Shown in pieces: positions 1 through 7,982 of a stretch of 64,000 bases of DNA. The DNA is from Kitasatospora fiedleri (GTDB taxonomy: Bacteria; Actinomycetota; Actinomycetes; Streptomycetales; Streptomycetaceae). Positions within the stretch are counted from its first letter, which is position 1. Each line of letters opens with the position of its first letter. The notes under the pieces were generated by a model, which ran no database searches, had not been told where the DNA came from, and saw only the letters and a list, made by a program, of their open reading frames with translations. Made by a program: the position numbers and the translations under genes. The stretch spans positions 7,221,001 through 7,285,000 of the forward strand of contig NZ_OX419519.1 in NCBI RefSeq assembly GCF_948472415.1, in the 5' to 3' direction.

Positions 1-361
1 GACCGACGTCACCGAGCTGTCCGCCGGGGCCGCCCACACCCTGGCCCTGCTCCAGGACCACACGCTGCGCGCCTGGGGTGCCAACGACAAGGGGCAGATC
101 GGCGACGGCACCACCACCCAGCGCAACACCAGCGTGCCCGTCCCCGGAGTCTCCGGCGTCGAGGCGATCGCCTCCGGCTCCGCGCACAACCTGGCCGTGC
201 TCGCCGACGGCACCGTGCAGGCCTGGGGCGCCAACGACAAGGGCCAGCTCGGCGACGGCACCACCACCCAGCGCAACACCCCCGTCCAGGTGCTCGCCAA
301 GTCCGGCAGCGTCTCCCTGGTCTCCGCGCCGAGCAACGGCAACTTCAGCCTCGCGCGCTGA
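1..361 (+). CDS. RCC1-repeat protein, C-terminal fragment
   Basis: The window opens inside this gene; only the last ~119 codons are present, read in the frame that starts at base 2 and stops at 359-361. At least two RCC1/ATS1-type blade repeats are visible, each with the pattern AHxLAVLxDGTVxAWGANDKGQLGDGT. RCC1 repeats fold as a beta-propeller, and in actinobacteria such proteins are usually secreted. The next gene downstream encodes a second, full-length RCC1 protein with a very similar C-terminal ending (NFSLA), so the two are likely tandem paralogues. The start, any signal peptide and the repeat number lie outside the window. Confidence 0.8.
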   Translation, partial: TDVTELSAGAAHTLALLQDHTLRAWGANDKGQIGDGTTTQRNTSVPVPGVSGVEAIASGSAHNLAVLADGTVQAWGANDKGQLGDGTTTQRNTPVQVLAKSGSVSLVSAPSNGNFSLAR

Positions 362-395
362 CCGCACCCCATCGAGGACCCGAGGAAGGCACCCC

Positions 396-1692
396 ATGAC
401 GTCCACTCAGTCCGCCGCTGCCGCTGCCGCTGCCGCTGCCGCCGCTGCCGTCGCCGCCCGCCGCGCCCGGCCGCGCCCCGCCCTGCGTCCTGCCCTCGCC
501 GCGGGGGTGGCCGCGCTCACCGCGCTCACCGCTCTCAGCCTGACCGCCGTGCCCGCCGGCACCGCGCACGCGCAGGAGAAACGGCTCAAAGCCTGGGGCA
601 ACAACCGGTCCGGGCAGCTCGGCGACGGCACCTGGACCGACTTCCGCACCACCGCCACCACCGTGCTCGGCCTGACCAGCGCGGAGGTCGTCAAGATCGC
701 CGCCGGTGGGGCGGCTCCGCCACCGGGCACGGGCTGGCGCTGCTCACCGACCGCACCGTGCAGTCCTGGGGCGCCAACGGCTCCGGGCAGCTCGGCGACG
801 GCAGCGTGTTCAGCCACAACGCGCCCGGACAGGTCGTCAACCTCTCCAGCGCCCGCGACGTCGCGGCCGGCGGCTGGCACAGCCTCGCCCTGCTCGACGA
901 CCAGACCGTGGTCGCCTGGGCCGCAACAACTACGGGCAGCTCGGCAACGGCACCAACACGGACAGCAGCGTCCCGGTCCCGGTCGAGGGACTCAACAAGG
1001 TGGTGGCGATCGCCGCCGGACTCCACCACAGCCTCGCGCTGCGCGAGGACGGCACCGTCTGGGCCTGGGGCTACAACATCAACGGGCAGCTCGGCGACGG
1101 CACTTCGGCCAGCCGCAACGTACCCGCCCCGGTCGGCGGACTCACCGGCGTCACCAAGATCGCGGCCGGTTGCAACCACAACCTGGCCCTGGTCGGCCCG
1201 CCCAGCGGCGGCACCAAGCCCACCAGCGGCAACGCCGTCAGGGCCTGGGGCTACAACGCGACCGGGCAGCTCGGCGACAACAGCACCATCAACCGCTACA
1301 CGCCCGTCGACACCCAGGGCATCTGGCTCGGCGGCGTCTCGCAGATCGCCGCGGGCTGCAACCACAGCCTGGCCGTCACCGACAGCGACAACAGGCTCAA
1401 GACCTGGGGCCAGAACACCTCCGGCCAGCTCGGCGACGGCACCACCGACTACCGCATCACCCCCGTCCCGGTGCCCGGCATCAAGGGCGTCCAACTGGTC
1501 GCGGGCGGCCGCGAGCACACCCTCGTGCTGCTCGGCGACAACACCGTCCGCTCCTGGGGCGCCAACGGCTCCGGCCAGCTCGGCAACGGCACCACCGCCG
1601 AGAGCAGTACCCCCGTCACCGCACTGACCGCCCTGACCGGCGTCGACAAGATCGCCGCCCCGGTGGGCGGAGACTTCAGCCTCGCCAACTGA
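396..1692 (+). pseudogene. Secreted RCC1-repeat beta-propeller protein (two frame breaks)
   Basis: ATG at 396 follows a GAGGAAGG ribosome-binding site. The N-terminus has a long alanine run, an Arg-rich stretch, a hydrophobic segment and an AxA site (TAHAQE), fitting a Sec or Tat signal peptide. Then come about seven RCC1 repeats (AWGxNxxGQLGDGT) up to the stop at 1692. The frame changes twice: near 708-713, and near 918-921 where VAWGRNNYGQLG is restored by adding one G to the TGGGCC run. With both repaired the protein is about 430 residues, normal for bacterial RCC1 propellers. It sits directly behind a second RCC1 gene. RCC1 identity is clear; the biological role is unknown. The breaks are most likely sequencing errors. 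Confidence 0.75.
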
Positions 1693-1714
1693 GCCGGCCG
1701 GGAGGGGAGTCGAA

Positions 1715-1741
1715 GGGCCCGCGCGACGACCGCGCGGGCCC
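1715..1741. terminator. Bidirectional hairpin terminator
   Basis: A perfect 11-bp GC stem (GGGCCCGCGCG paired with CGCGCGGGCCC) with a 5-nt loop lies 22 bases after the RCC1 stop and 27 bases before the 3' end of the opposing UvrA-like gene. Its place between convergent genes suggests it serves both. There is no clear T-tract, as is common in streptomycetes. Confidence 0.65.
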
Positions 1742-1767
1742 CTGCCGTCGGCCGTCGAAGCGGCGGG

Positions 1768-4185
1768 TCAGTGCAGGCCGAGGCGGGCCGCGAGGTACGG
1801 GGCGGTGCGGCTGTCGGGGGAGGTGGCGAGGGTGGTGGGGGTGCCGGTGGCGAGGACGCGGCCGCCGGTGTCGCCGCCGCCGGGGCCGAGGTCGATGACG
1901 TGGTCGGCGCCGGCGATCAGGTCGAGGTCGTGTTCGGCGACCAGGACGGTGGCGCCCGCGTCGACCAGGTGGTGGAGCTGGGCGGTGAGCCGCTCGCTGT
2001 CGGCGGGGTGCAGGCCGGTGGTGGGTTCGTCCAGCAGGTAGAGGGTGCGGGTGCGCCGGGCGTGCTGGAGTTCGGCGGCGAGCTTCACGCGTTGGGCCTC
2101 GCCGCCGGAGAGTTCGGGGGCGGGCTGGCCGAGCCGCAGGTAGCCGAGGCCGACCTGCTGGAGGGTGGTCAGGACGCGGTGGGCGGGCGGGACGTCGGCG
2201 AGGAAGGCGGCGGCCTCGTCGACGGTGCGGGCCAGGACGTCGGCGATGGTGGCGCCGCGGTAGCCGATCTCCAGGGTCCGCGGGTTGTAGCGGCTGCCGT
2301 GGCAGTCCGGGCAGGGGCTCCACGCGGTGGGCAGGAACAGCAGCTCGACCTCGATCGCGCCCGCGCCCTCGCAGGTCGGGCAGCGTCCGGCGGCCACGTT
2401 GAAGGAGAACCGGCCCGCGCCGTAGCCGCGCGCCCTCGCCTCCTCGGTGGCGGCGAACAGCTTGCGGACGGTGTCCAGCAGGCCGGTGTACGTGGCCAGG
2501 TTGGAGCGCGGGGTGCGGCCCAGCGGGGTCTGGTCGAAGGTCACCACGCGGTGGGTGCCGGCGGCTTCGGCCGCCGCCGCGGCGAGCAGCGTCGACTTGC
2601 CCGCGCCCGAGACACCGGTGACGGCGGTCAGCACGCCCAGCGGGACGTCCACGTCGACGCCGCGCAGGTTGTGCCGGGTGACGCCGCGCAGGCGCAGCAC
2701 GCCGGAGGGGGCGCGGTCGCGGGAGGGCGGCGGGGGCGGCGGGTCGAACAGGAAGCGACGGGTGGCGGAGTCGGCCACCGCGCGCAGACCGTCCACCGGG
2801 CCGCTGTACAGGACGCGTCCGCCGCCGGAGCCCGCGGCCGGGCCGACGTCCACCAGCCAGTCCGCGCCGCGCACCACCGCCATGTCGTGCTCGACCACGA
2901 ACACCGAGTTGCCCGCGGCCCGCAGCTCGGCCAGGACGCGCCGCAGCGCCTCGGTGTCGGCCGGGTGCAGGCCCGCCGAGGGCTCGTCCAGGACGTACAC
3001 CACGCCGAACAGGCCGGAGCGCAACTGGGTGGCCAGGCGCAGGCGTTGGAGCTCGCCGGTGGACAGGGTGGGGGCGGCGCGGTCGAGCGAGAGGTAGCCG
3101 AGGCCGAGCCGGGACAGGGCGGTGAGGCGGTCGGTGAGGTCGGCGGTGATCAGCCCGGCGGGGCCGTCCCCGGCGGCGTACGGGCGCAGCAGGTCGGCGA
3201 GGCGGGCGGCCGGGAGGGCGGCCAGGCCGGTGATCGGCAGGCCCGCGAAGGTGACGGCCAGCGCCTCGGGGCGCAGCCGGTGGCCGTGGCAGTTCGGGCA
3301 GGTGGACTGCTCCAGGAAGGCGGCGGCCCTGGTGCGGGCGGCCTCGCTGCGGGACTCGGCGAAGGACTTCAGGACCAGGCGGCGGGCGCTGCTGTACTTG
3401 CCCCGGTAGGGGCGCTGGACGCGGCCGGGCTCGCGCTCGGGGTGGACGGTGACCACCGGCTGCTCGTCGGTGAACAGGATCCACTCCCGGTCGGCGGCCG
3501 GCAGTTCGCGCCAGGGCCGGTCCAGGTCGTGGCCGAGCGCGCCCAGGATGTCGCGCAGGTTCTTGCCCTGCCAGGCGCCGGGCCAGGACGCGACGGCGCC
3601 CTGCCGGATCGACAGCGAGTCGTCGGGCACCAGCGAACGCGCCGTCACCCGGTGCAGCACGCCCTGCCCGTGGCACTCCGGGCAGGCGCCCGCCGGGGTG
3701 TTCGCCGAGAACGCGTCGGAGTCCAGCCGGGGCGCGCCCGGCGGGTAGTCGCCGCAGCGGGAGAGCAGCATCCGCAGCAGGTTGGACATGGTGCTGATGG
3801 TGCCGACCGAGGACCGGGAGGACGGCACGGAGCGGCGCTGCTCCAGGGCGACGGCCGGGGGCATGCCCGTCACCGCGTCCACCTGCGGGGCCTCGACCTG
3901 GCGCAGCAGGCGGCGGGCGTAGGGCTAGACGGACTCCAGGTAGCGGTGCTGGGCCTGGGCGAACAGCGTGCCGAAGGCCAGCGAGGACTTGCCCGAACCG
4001 GACACGCCGGTGAACGCGACCACCGCGCCGCGCGGGACGGCCACCGACACGTCCCGCAGGTTGTGCACCCGGGCGCCGCGCACCCGCACCATGCCGTCGT
4101 CGTCGTAGTGGCCGTCGCCTTCGTACGGGCCGTCGCCGTCGCCGTCGGGCCGGGCGCCGCCGCGGTCGGTCTGGGTGTCGTTCAC
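1768..4185 (-). pseudogene. UvrA-like ABC-class ATPase with in-frame amber stop
   Basis: GTG start at 4185. The N-terminal 86 residues hold Walker A (GVSGSGKSS) and end at ESV, where a TAG codon (3925-3927, read on the minus strand) interrupts the frame. The same frame continues PYARRLL and runs to 1768, giving about 805 codons in total. Visible after the stop are zinc-finger-like CPECHGQG and CPNCHGH motifs, the ABC signature LSTGELQR, a second Walker A (GVSGAGKST), CPTCEGAG/CPDCHGS, LSGGEAQR and LLDEPTTGLHP. The length and the absence of a UvrB-binding insert match the short UvrA-like paralogues of actinobacteria, some tied to drug resistance, rather than canonical UvrA. UvrA-family proteins normally read ESVSPYARR, so TCG to TAG is a one-base change. 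It may be a real nonsense mutation or a base-call error. Confidence 0.8.
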
Positions 4186-4268
4186 CGCGCCACGCTAACC
4201 CGGGGCGGGGCGCGGGGCGGGGAACGGCACCGGGTGAAACCTTCCGGAGGGGGCCGGTGGCGGCGGGG

Positions 4269-5531
4269 TCAGCCGGTGGTGCGGCGGGCGCGGTGCAGTT
4301 CGACGAAGGAGGCGACCTTCGCCCGTACCGCCCAGGGGTCGACCGGCTTGGGGATGAAGTCGGCGCCGCCCGCGGCGTAGGCGCGCATCGCGTGGTCGGG
4401 GCCGCTGCCGATGGCGGTGACGAAGACGATCGGGATGTCGCGGGTGCGGGCCCGGCTCCGGATGTGCGCGGCGGTCTCGTAGCCGTCCATGCCGGGCATC
4501 TGCACGTCCAGCAGGATCGCGGCGTAGCCGTCCGGCTCCATCAGCGCGCGCAGCGCGTCGGGGCCGGAGGTCGCGGAGACCAACTGGTGGCCGTGCGGGC
4601 CGAGCAGGGCCTCCAGGACGACCAGGTTCTCGCGGCGGTCGTCCACCAGCAGGATCTTCGGCGGCGGTCCGTCCCCGTCGCTGCGGCTGTGGCTGCCGCC
4701 GTCCGTCGGGGAGCCGCCGGCGGGTCCGGGCGGGGCGGCCGTGGTGCCCTGCTGGCGTTCCACCAGGGCGAGTTGGCGGCGCAGCAGGGCGTGGCGGGCC
4801 GCGGCCCGGGCGGACTGTTCGCGGGCCCGCTCGGCCCGCTCGGCGAGCAGCGCGACGCGTTCGCCGAGGGCGGCGCGTCCGGGGTCGTCGGAGTGTCCGG
4901 GGTGCGCGGGCGGTGTCCCGAGGAGGGCCCGGCGGTCGCGGGACAGCGCGCGTTCGGCCTGCTCGGCCTCCTCGTCCGCCTCCTGCATCTCCCGTTCGGC
5001 GGCGTGCAGTTGACCTTCGAGCTGGCAGACGGCCCGGCCGATCGGCCGGGCGACCCGCAGCGCGGCCATCCGCGACCGGCGCAGCCGCTCCCGGGCGCAC
5101 TCCGGCGCGGGGACGTCGGCGCGGGCGGCGACCCGGGTGTCGAGCAGCGCCTCGACGAACTCCCACGGCGGAATCCGCACGGCCGCGAGGAAATCGGCGA
5201 GCGCGTCCGGACCCAGTCCGCAGCGGGCGGCCACACCGTCCACCGCCGGGGCGTCCAGGCCGCGGCAGAGCGCCCGCAGCTCCTCGGCGAACTCCCGCTG
5301 CTCCGAACCCGGTTCGGCACCCGTCGGCGGGAGGCCGTCCACGGCCGTCACCAGCCGCACCCCGTCGGAAGCACCGCCGTCGACCTCGTCCGTGTCCGCA
5401 CCCGTGTCCCTCCCGTCGTTCCCGCCGACCCGTACGGCCGGACGTCCCCCCGCCCGGACGTCCCCCCGCCCGGAACGGCGGGTACGGCCGCGTCCGGCTG
5501 AGGACGGCTGAGGACGGCGACAATACGGCAC
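4269..5531 (-). CDS. Response regulator with N-terminal helical region and C-terminal receiver domain
   Basis: The C-terminal ~120 residues are a typical CheY-like receiver: ILLVDD acidic pair, AILLDVQMPGMDGYE with the phospho-acceptor Asp, VFVTAIG with the Thr, and FIPKPVDPW with the conserved Lys. The middle is a long charged, probably coiled-coil, segment (LEGQLHAAEREMQEADEEAEQ and RERLRRS). The N-terminal part contains ALCRGLDAPAVDGVAARCG, resembling the short helical module of streptomycete XRE-like signalling proteins. The first ~55 codons from the GTG at 5531 are low-complexity, so the true start may lie nearer 5360 (GTG, VRLVTAVDG). No kinase is adjacent. It lies divergently from nothing obvious and ends 83 bp from the UvrA-like start. 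The output function is unknown. Confidence 0.7.
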   Translation of the reverse strand: MPYCRRPQPSSAGRGRTRRSGRGDVRAGGRPAVRVGGNDGRDTGADTDEVDGGASDGVRLVTAVDGLPPTGAEPGSEQREFAEELRALCRGLDAPAVDGVAARCGLGPDALADFLAAVRIPPWEFVEALLDTRVAARADVPAPECARERLRRSRMAALRVARPIGRAVCQLEGQLHAAEREMQEADEEAEQAERALSRDRRALLGTPPAHPGHSDDPGRAALGERVALLAERAERAREQSARAAARHALLRRQLALVERQQGTTAAPPGPAGGSPTDGGSHSRSDGDGPPPKILLVDDRRENLVVLEALLGPHGHQLVSATSGPDALRALMEPDGYAAILLDVQMPGMDGYETAAHIRSRARTRDIPIVFVTAIGSGPDHAMRAYAAGGADFIPKPVDPWAVRAKVASFVELHRARRTTG

Positions 5532-5793
5532 CGAAGCGGGAATTGACGCGCGGTCAGGTCACGGTTCGGGGGCGGTCGGAGGCGCACCGGCCCGATCCGG
5601 CCGATCCGGTGCGATCGCGGGGTCGATCACCGGGCGCACCGCCTGACCTGCCGCGCCGGGTGGCGCGGGGGTGGCGGCGCGCCAGGCGGGCGGTCGGGCC
5701 GTGCGGGCCGGCGGGAAAGGGTGTGCGGCCGAATGCCCGGTACGGTGACCGAGGGCCGTCACCGCTTCTGTGAGCAAGGGAGTTGACGGTCAG

Positions 5794-6425
5794 TCAGGTA
5801 TCTGCGGCCAGGGCCGTGCCGCAGCGCAGGTTCCAGCGGGCGGCGCGTCCGCTGAGGTGGGTGGCGGTGAGGGGGGCGACGTCCAGGCGCCAGAACGCGG
5901 CGGGCGGCAGGGCCAGGGCGTGCACCACGGCGGCCCGGACGACGGCCGGTTCGGCGACGGCCAGCAGGTGGCCGGTGTCGGCGGGCAGGGCGTCCAGCCA
6001 GCGGCCGACCCGGGCCAGCAGGGCGGTGACGGACTCGCCGCCGGGCGGGGCGAAGTCCGGGTCGGACAGCCAGGCGGCGAGCGGCCGCGGTTCGGCGGCG
6101 GCGAGTTCGGCGAGCGGACGGCCGCGCCAGGCGCCCGCGTCCAGGTCCGCCAGCGCGGGCTCGACGGCGTCCGGAACCAGGCCCAGCGCCCGGCGGTCTG
6201 CCGGCAGCGCGGGGAGGGCGCGGACAGCACGCGGTCGGCCCGGGGCGCGGCGAGGGCGCGGGCCGGGGCCAGTTCGGCCTCCGTCAGCGGGCGGTCGTCC
6301 CCGAACCGCGCCTCGCGCAGCTCCGCGCCGAGCGCCGGGGCGATCAGCGCGACCCGGACCGTCCGGCCGCCCGCCGCCGCGCCGCCCGCCGTCATGCCGC
6401 CCGCCGTCATGCCGCCCGCCGTCAT
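5794..6425 (-). pseudogene. Histidine phosphatase (phosphoglycerate mutase-like) family protein, one frame break
   Basis: The protein begins RVALIAPALGAELREARFGDDRPLTEAE and continues RVLSAPSPRCRQTA, matching the cobalt-locus subgroup of the histidine phosphatase superfamily, in which the canonical RHG motif is replaced by an APAL-type sequence. The second half (LGLVPDAVEPALADLDAGAW, then AVAEPAVVRAAVVHALALPP) is in another frame. One added C near 6193 joins them. The gene diverges from the B12-riboswitch/cbtBA unit, and this subgroup is often found beside cbtA in actinobacteria, suggesting a role in cobalamin or cobalt handling. Three in-frame ATG codons (6425, 6410, 6395) fall one per copy of a 15-bp tandem repeat, so the start is ambiguous. 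Confidence 0.65.
6381..6425. repeat. Three perfect 15-bp tandem copies, each carrying a start codon
   Basis: The unit GCCGCCCGCCGTCAT occurs three times in a row (6381, 6396, 6411). Read on the minus strand each copy gives ATG ACG GCG GGC GGC, so each adds one alternative start and a Met-Thr-Ala-Gly-Gly peptide to the histidine phosphatase. The repeat number could change by slippage without breaking the frame. Confidence 0.85.
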
Positions 6426-6674
6426 GCCGACCACCGGCCGGACACCCACCGGCCGTACGCGCGCCACTCGACGTGCGCCGACCGTGCGCACACCGCCCGG
6501 GCGTCGGGGGCGGCCCGCCGTCGACCCGGCGGGTGCCGGTGCGACCAACATCACCCGGAGCTCCACAGCGCCTCCCTCCCGGGGACCATTCGTGCACGCA
6601 TTGGTAGCATGGCGTGCCGCGCCCCTGGTGGGGCCCGCCCGGGAACGGTACCTTCTCGGCGAACAAGTCCACAT

Positions 6675-6795
6675 CAACGACGGTGCGTGGAAGTCCGGTG
6701 AGAGCCCGGCACGGTCGCGCCACTGTGAACCCGGAGCCGCCCAGTCGGCCGACGGGAAGTCAGACCCGCCTCCGTCGACCCTGCTCCACACGACA
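6675..6795 (+). promoter_or_regulatory. Cobalamin (adenosylcobalamin-type) riboswitch upstream of cbtBA
   Basis: The conserved B12-aptamer blocks occur in order: a GGTGCGTGGAAGTCCGGTGA element (6682-6701), GCCACTGTGA (6718-6727, the B12 box) and GACGGGAAGTCAGAC (6751-6765). It ends about 40 bases before the cbtB ATG, with AAGGAGG as ribosome-binding site. B12 riboswitches normally shut off cobalt-uptake genes when cobalamin is abundant, which fits the downstream transporter. Confidence 0.92.
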
Positions 6796-6830
6796 CGGGA
6801 CGCGAGTTCCCGCAAGGAGGTCACACCGCC

Positions 6831-7043
6831 ATGGCTCACCCCATAGCGCCCGCCGCCACGCCGGCCATCACCCCCCTCTCCGTCAAGGCGATCGCGCCCT
6901 GGGCGGTCTTCTTCGGCATCCTGCTGCTCACCCTGCTCTACTTCGTCGGCGCCGAGCAGGGCGCCACCTCGCTCGTCTCCGGCGAGAGCGTGCACGAGTG
7001 GGTGCACGACGGCCGGCACCTGCTCGGCTTCCCCTGCCACTGA
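6831..7043 (+). CDS. cbtB: Cobalt transporter small subunit CbtB
   Basis: A 70-residue protein with one membrane helix (WAVFFGILLLTLLYFVGAEQ) and a C-terminal His-rich tail, VHEWVHDGRHLLGFPCH, typical of CbtB. ATG at 6831 follows the AAGGAGG site just past the B12 riboswitch. CbtA and CbtB are predicted to form a cobalt uptake system for corrin synthesis. The gene is 33 bp from cbtA in the same direction and certainly in the same transcript. Confidence 0.92.
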   Translation: MAHPIAPAATPAITPLSVKAIAPWAVFFGILLLTLLYFVGAEQGATSLVSGESVHEWVHDGRHLLGFPCH

Positions 7044-7076
7044 CCCGCCCGGCAGAAGAAACGAGCACCTGCGCAC

Positions 7077-7982
7077 ATGAACTCCCACATCGTCAGAAAC
7101 CTGCTGGTCCGCGGCATGCTCGCCGGGCTCGGCGCGGGCGTCCTCGCCCTGATCGTGGCCTACCTGCTCGGCGAACCCCGGGTGGACGCCGCGATCGCCT
7201 TCGAGGACTCCCACAGCCACGAGCACGGCGAGGAACTGGTCAGCCGGACCCTCCAGTCCACCGCGGGCCTGGCCACCGGCATCCTGGTCTACGGCATCGC
7301 GCTCGGCGGCATCGCCGCCCTCGCGTACTGCTTCGCCCTCGGCCGCACCGGCCGCTTCGGCCCCCGGGCCACCGCCCTGCTGCTCTCCGGCGCGGCGCTG
7401 GCCTCCGTCTACCTCGTCCCGTTCCTCAAGTACCCGGCCAACCCGCCGTCGGTGGGCGACCCGGACACCATCGGCAAGCGCACCACCCTGTACTTCCTGA
7501 TGATGCTGCTGAGCGTGCTGCTCGCCGTCGCCGCCGTGGTGGCCGGCAAGCAGCTCGCCCCGCGGCTGGGCAACTGGAACGCCACGGTCGTGGCCGGGCT
7601 CGGCTACGCCGTGCTGATCGGTCTCGGGTACGTCCTGCTGCCCGCGATCAACGAAGTCCCCGAGGACTTCTCCGCCACCCTGCTCTGGCAGTTCCGGGTC
7701 GCGGCCCTGGCCATCCAGCTCACCCTCTGGCTGTCCTTCGGCCTGCTCTTCGGCCACCTCGCCGAGCGGCTCCTGCTGCCCAAGCCGGCCCGCACCGCCG
7801 AGCCGGCCGCCACGGCGGCCCCCGCCGCCCCTAGCGGCGTGCCCGACGGGCCGGAACGCACCACGTCAGGTGCGTTCCGGCCCGTCGGCGTTCCGGCCCG
7901 TCGGCGCGGCCGTTCCGGCCCCGTCCGTCGCGGGCGGGACGTCAGTCGGCCAGTTCTGCCCGCAGGGTGCGGGCGGCGGTGA
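7077..7982 (+). CDS. cbtA: Cobalt transporter large subunit CbtA
   Basis: Several hydrophobic helices (GMLAGLGAGVLALIVAYLL, ILVYGIALGGIAALAYCF, FLMMLLSVLLAVAAVVA, VVAGLGYAVLIGLGYVLL and others) and the early His-rich loop DSHSHEHGEE identify the CbtA family. CbtA proteins normally end soon after the last helix, around residue 240-255. Here the frame runs on through a terminator hairpin and into the 3' end of metE. A TAG at 7832-7834 lies one base out of frame; one extra C in the preceding CCCC run would put it in frame, so the natural stop is probably 7834. Riboswitch-controlled with cbtB. Confidence 0.85.
   Translation: MNSHIVRNLLVRGMLAGLGAGVLALIVAYLLGEPRVDAAIAFEDSHSHEHGEELVSRTLQSTAGLATGILVYGIALGGIAALAYCFALGRTGRFGPRATALLLSGAALASVYLVPFLKYPANPPSVGDPDTIGKRTTLYFLMMLLSVLLAVAAVVAGKQLAPRLGNWNATVVAGLGYAVLIGLGYVLLPAINEVPEDFSATLLWQFRVAALAIQLTLWLSFGLLFGHLAERLLLPKPARTAEPAATAAPAAPSGVPDGPERTTSGAFRPVGVPARRRGRSGPVRRGRDVSRPVLPAGCGRR
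7844..7887. terminator. Strong hairpin terminator between cbtA and metE
   Basis: A 19-bp perfect stem (left arm starts CGACGGGCCGGAACGC) with loop ACGTCA lies between the expected end of cbtA and the metE stop at 7942 on the opposite strand. A partial copy of the right arm (GTTCCGGCCCGTCGGCG) follows immediately. Confidence 0.75.

Noticed and set aside
1771..4380. 869-codon plus-strand open frame opposite the UvrA-like gene
   Set aside because: Pure antisense shadow: Gly/Ala/Val/Arg-biased product and the minus strand carries complete ABC-ATPase motifs. The same applies to long frames opposite metE (7870-10272), the molybdoenzyme (52020-53906) and the binding protein (59299-61098).
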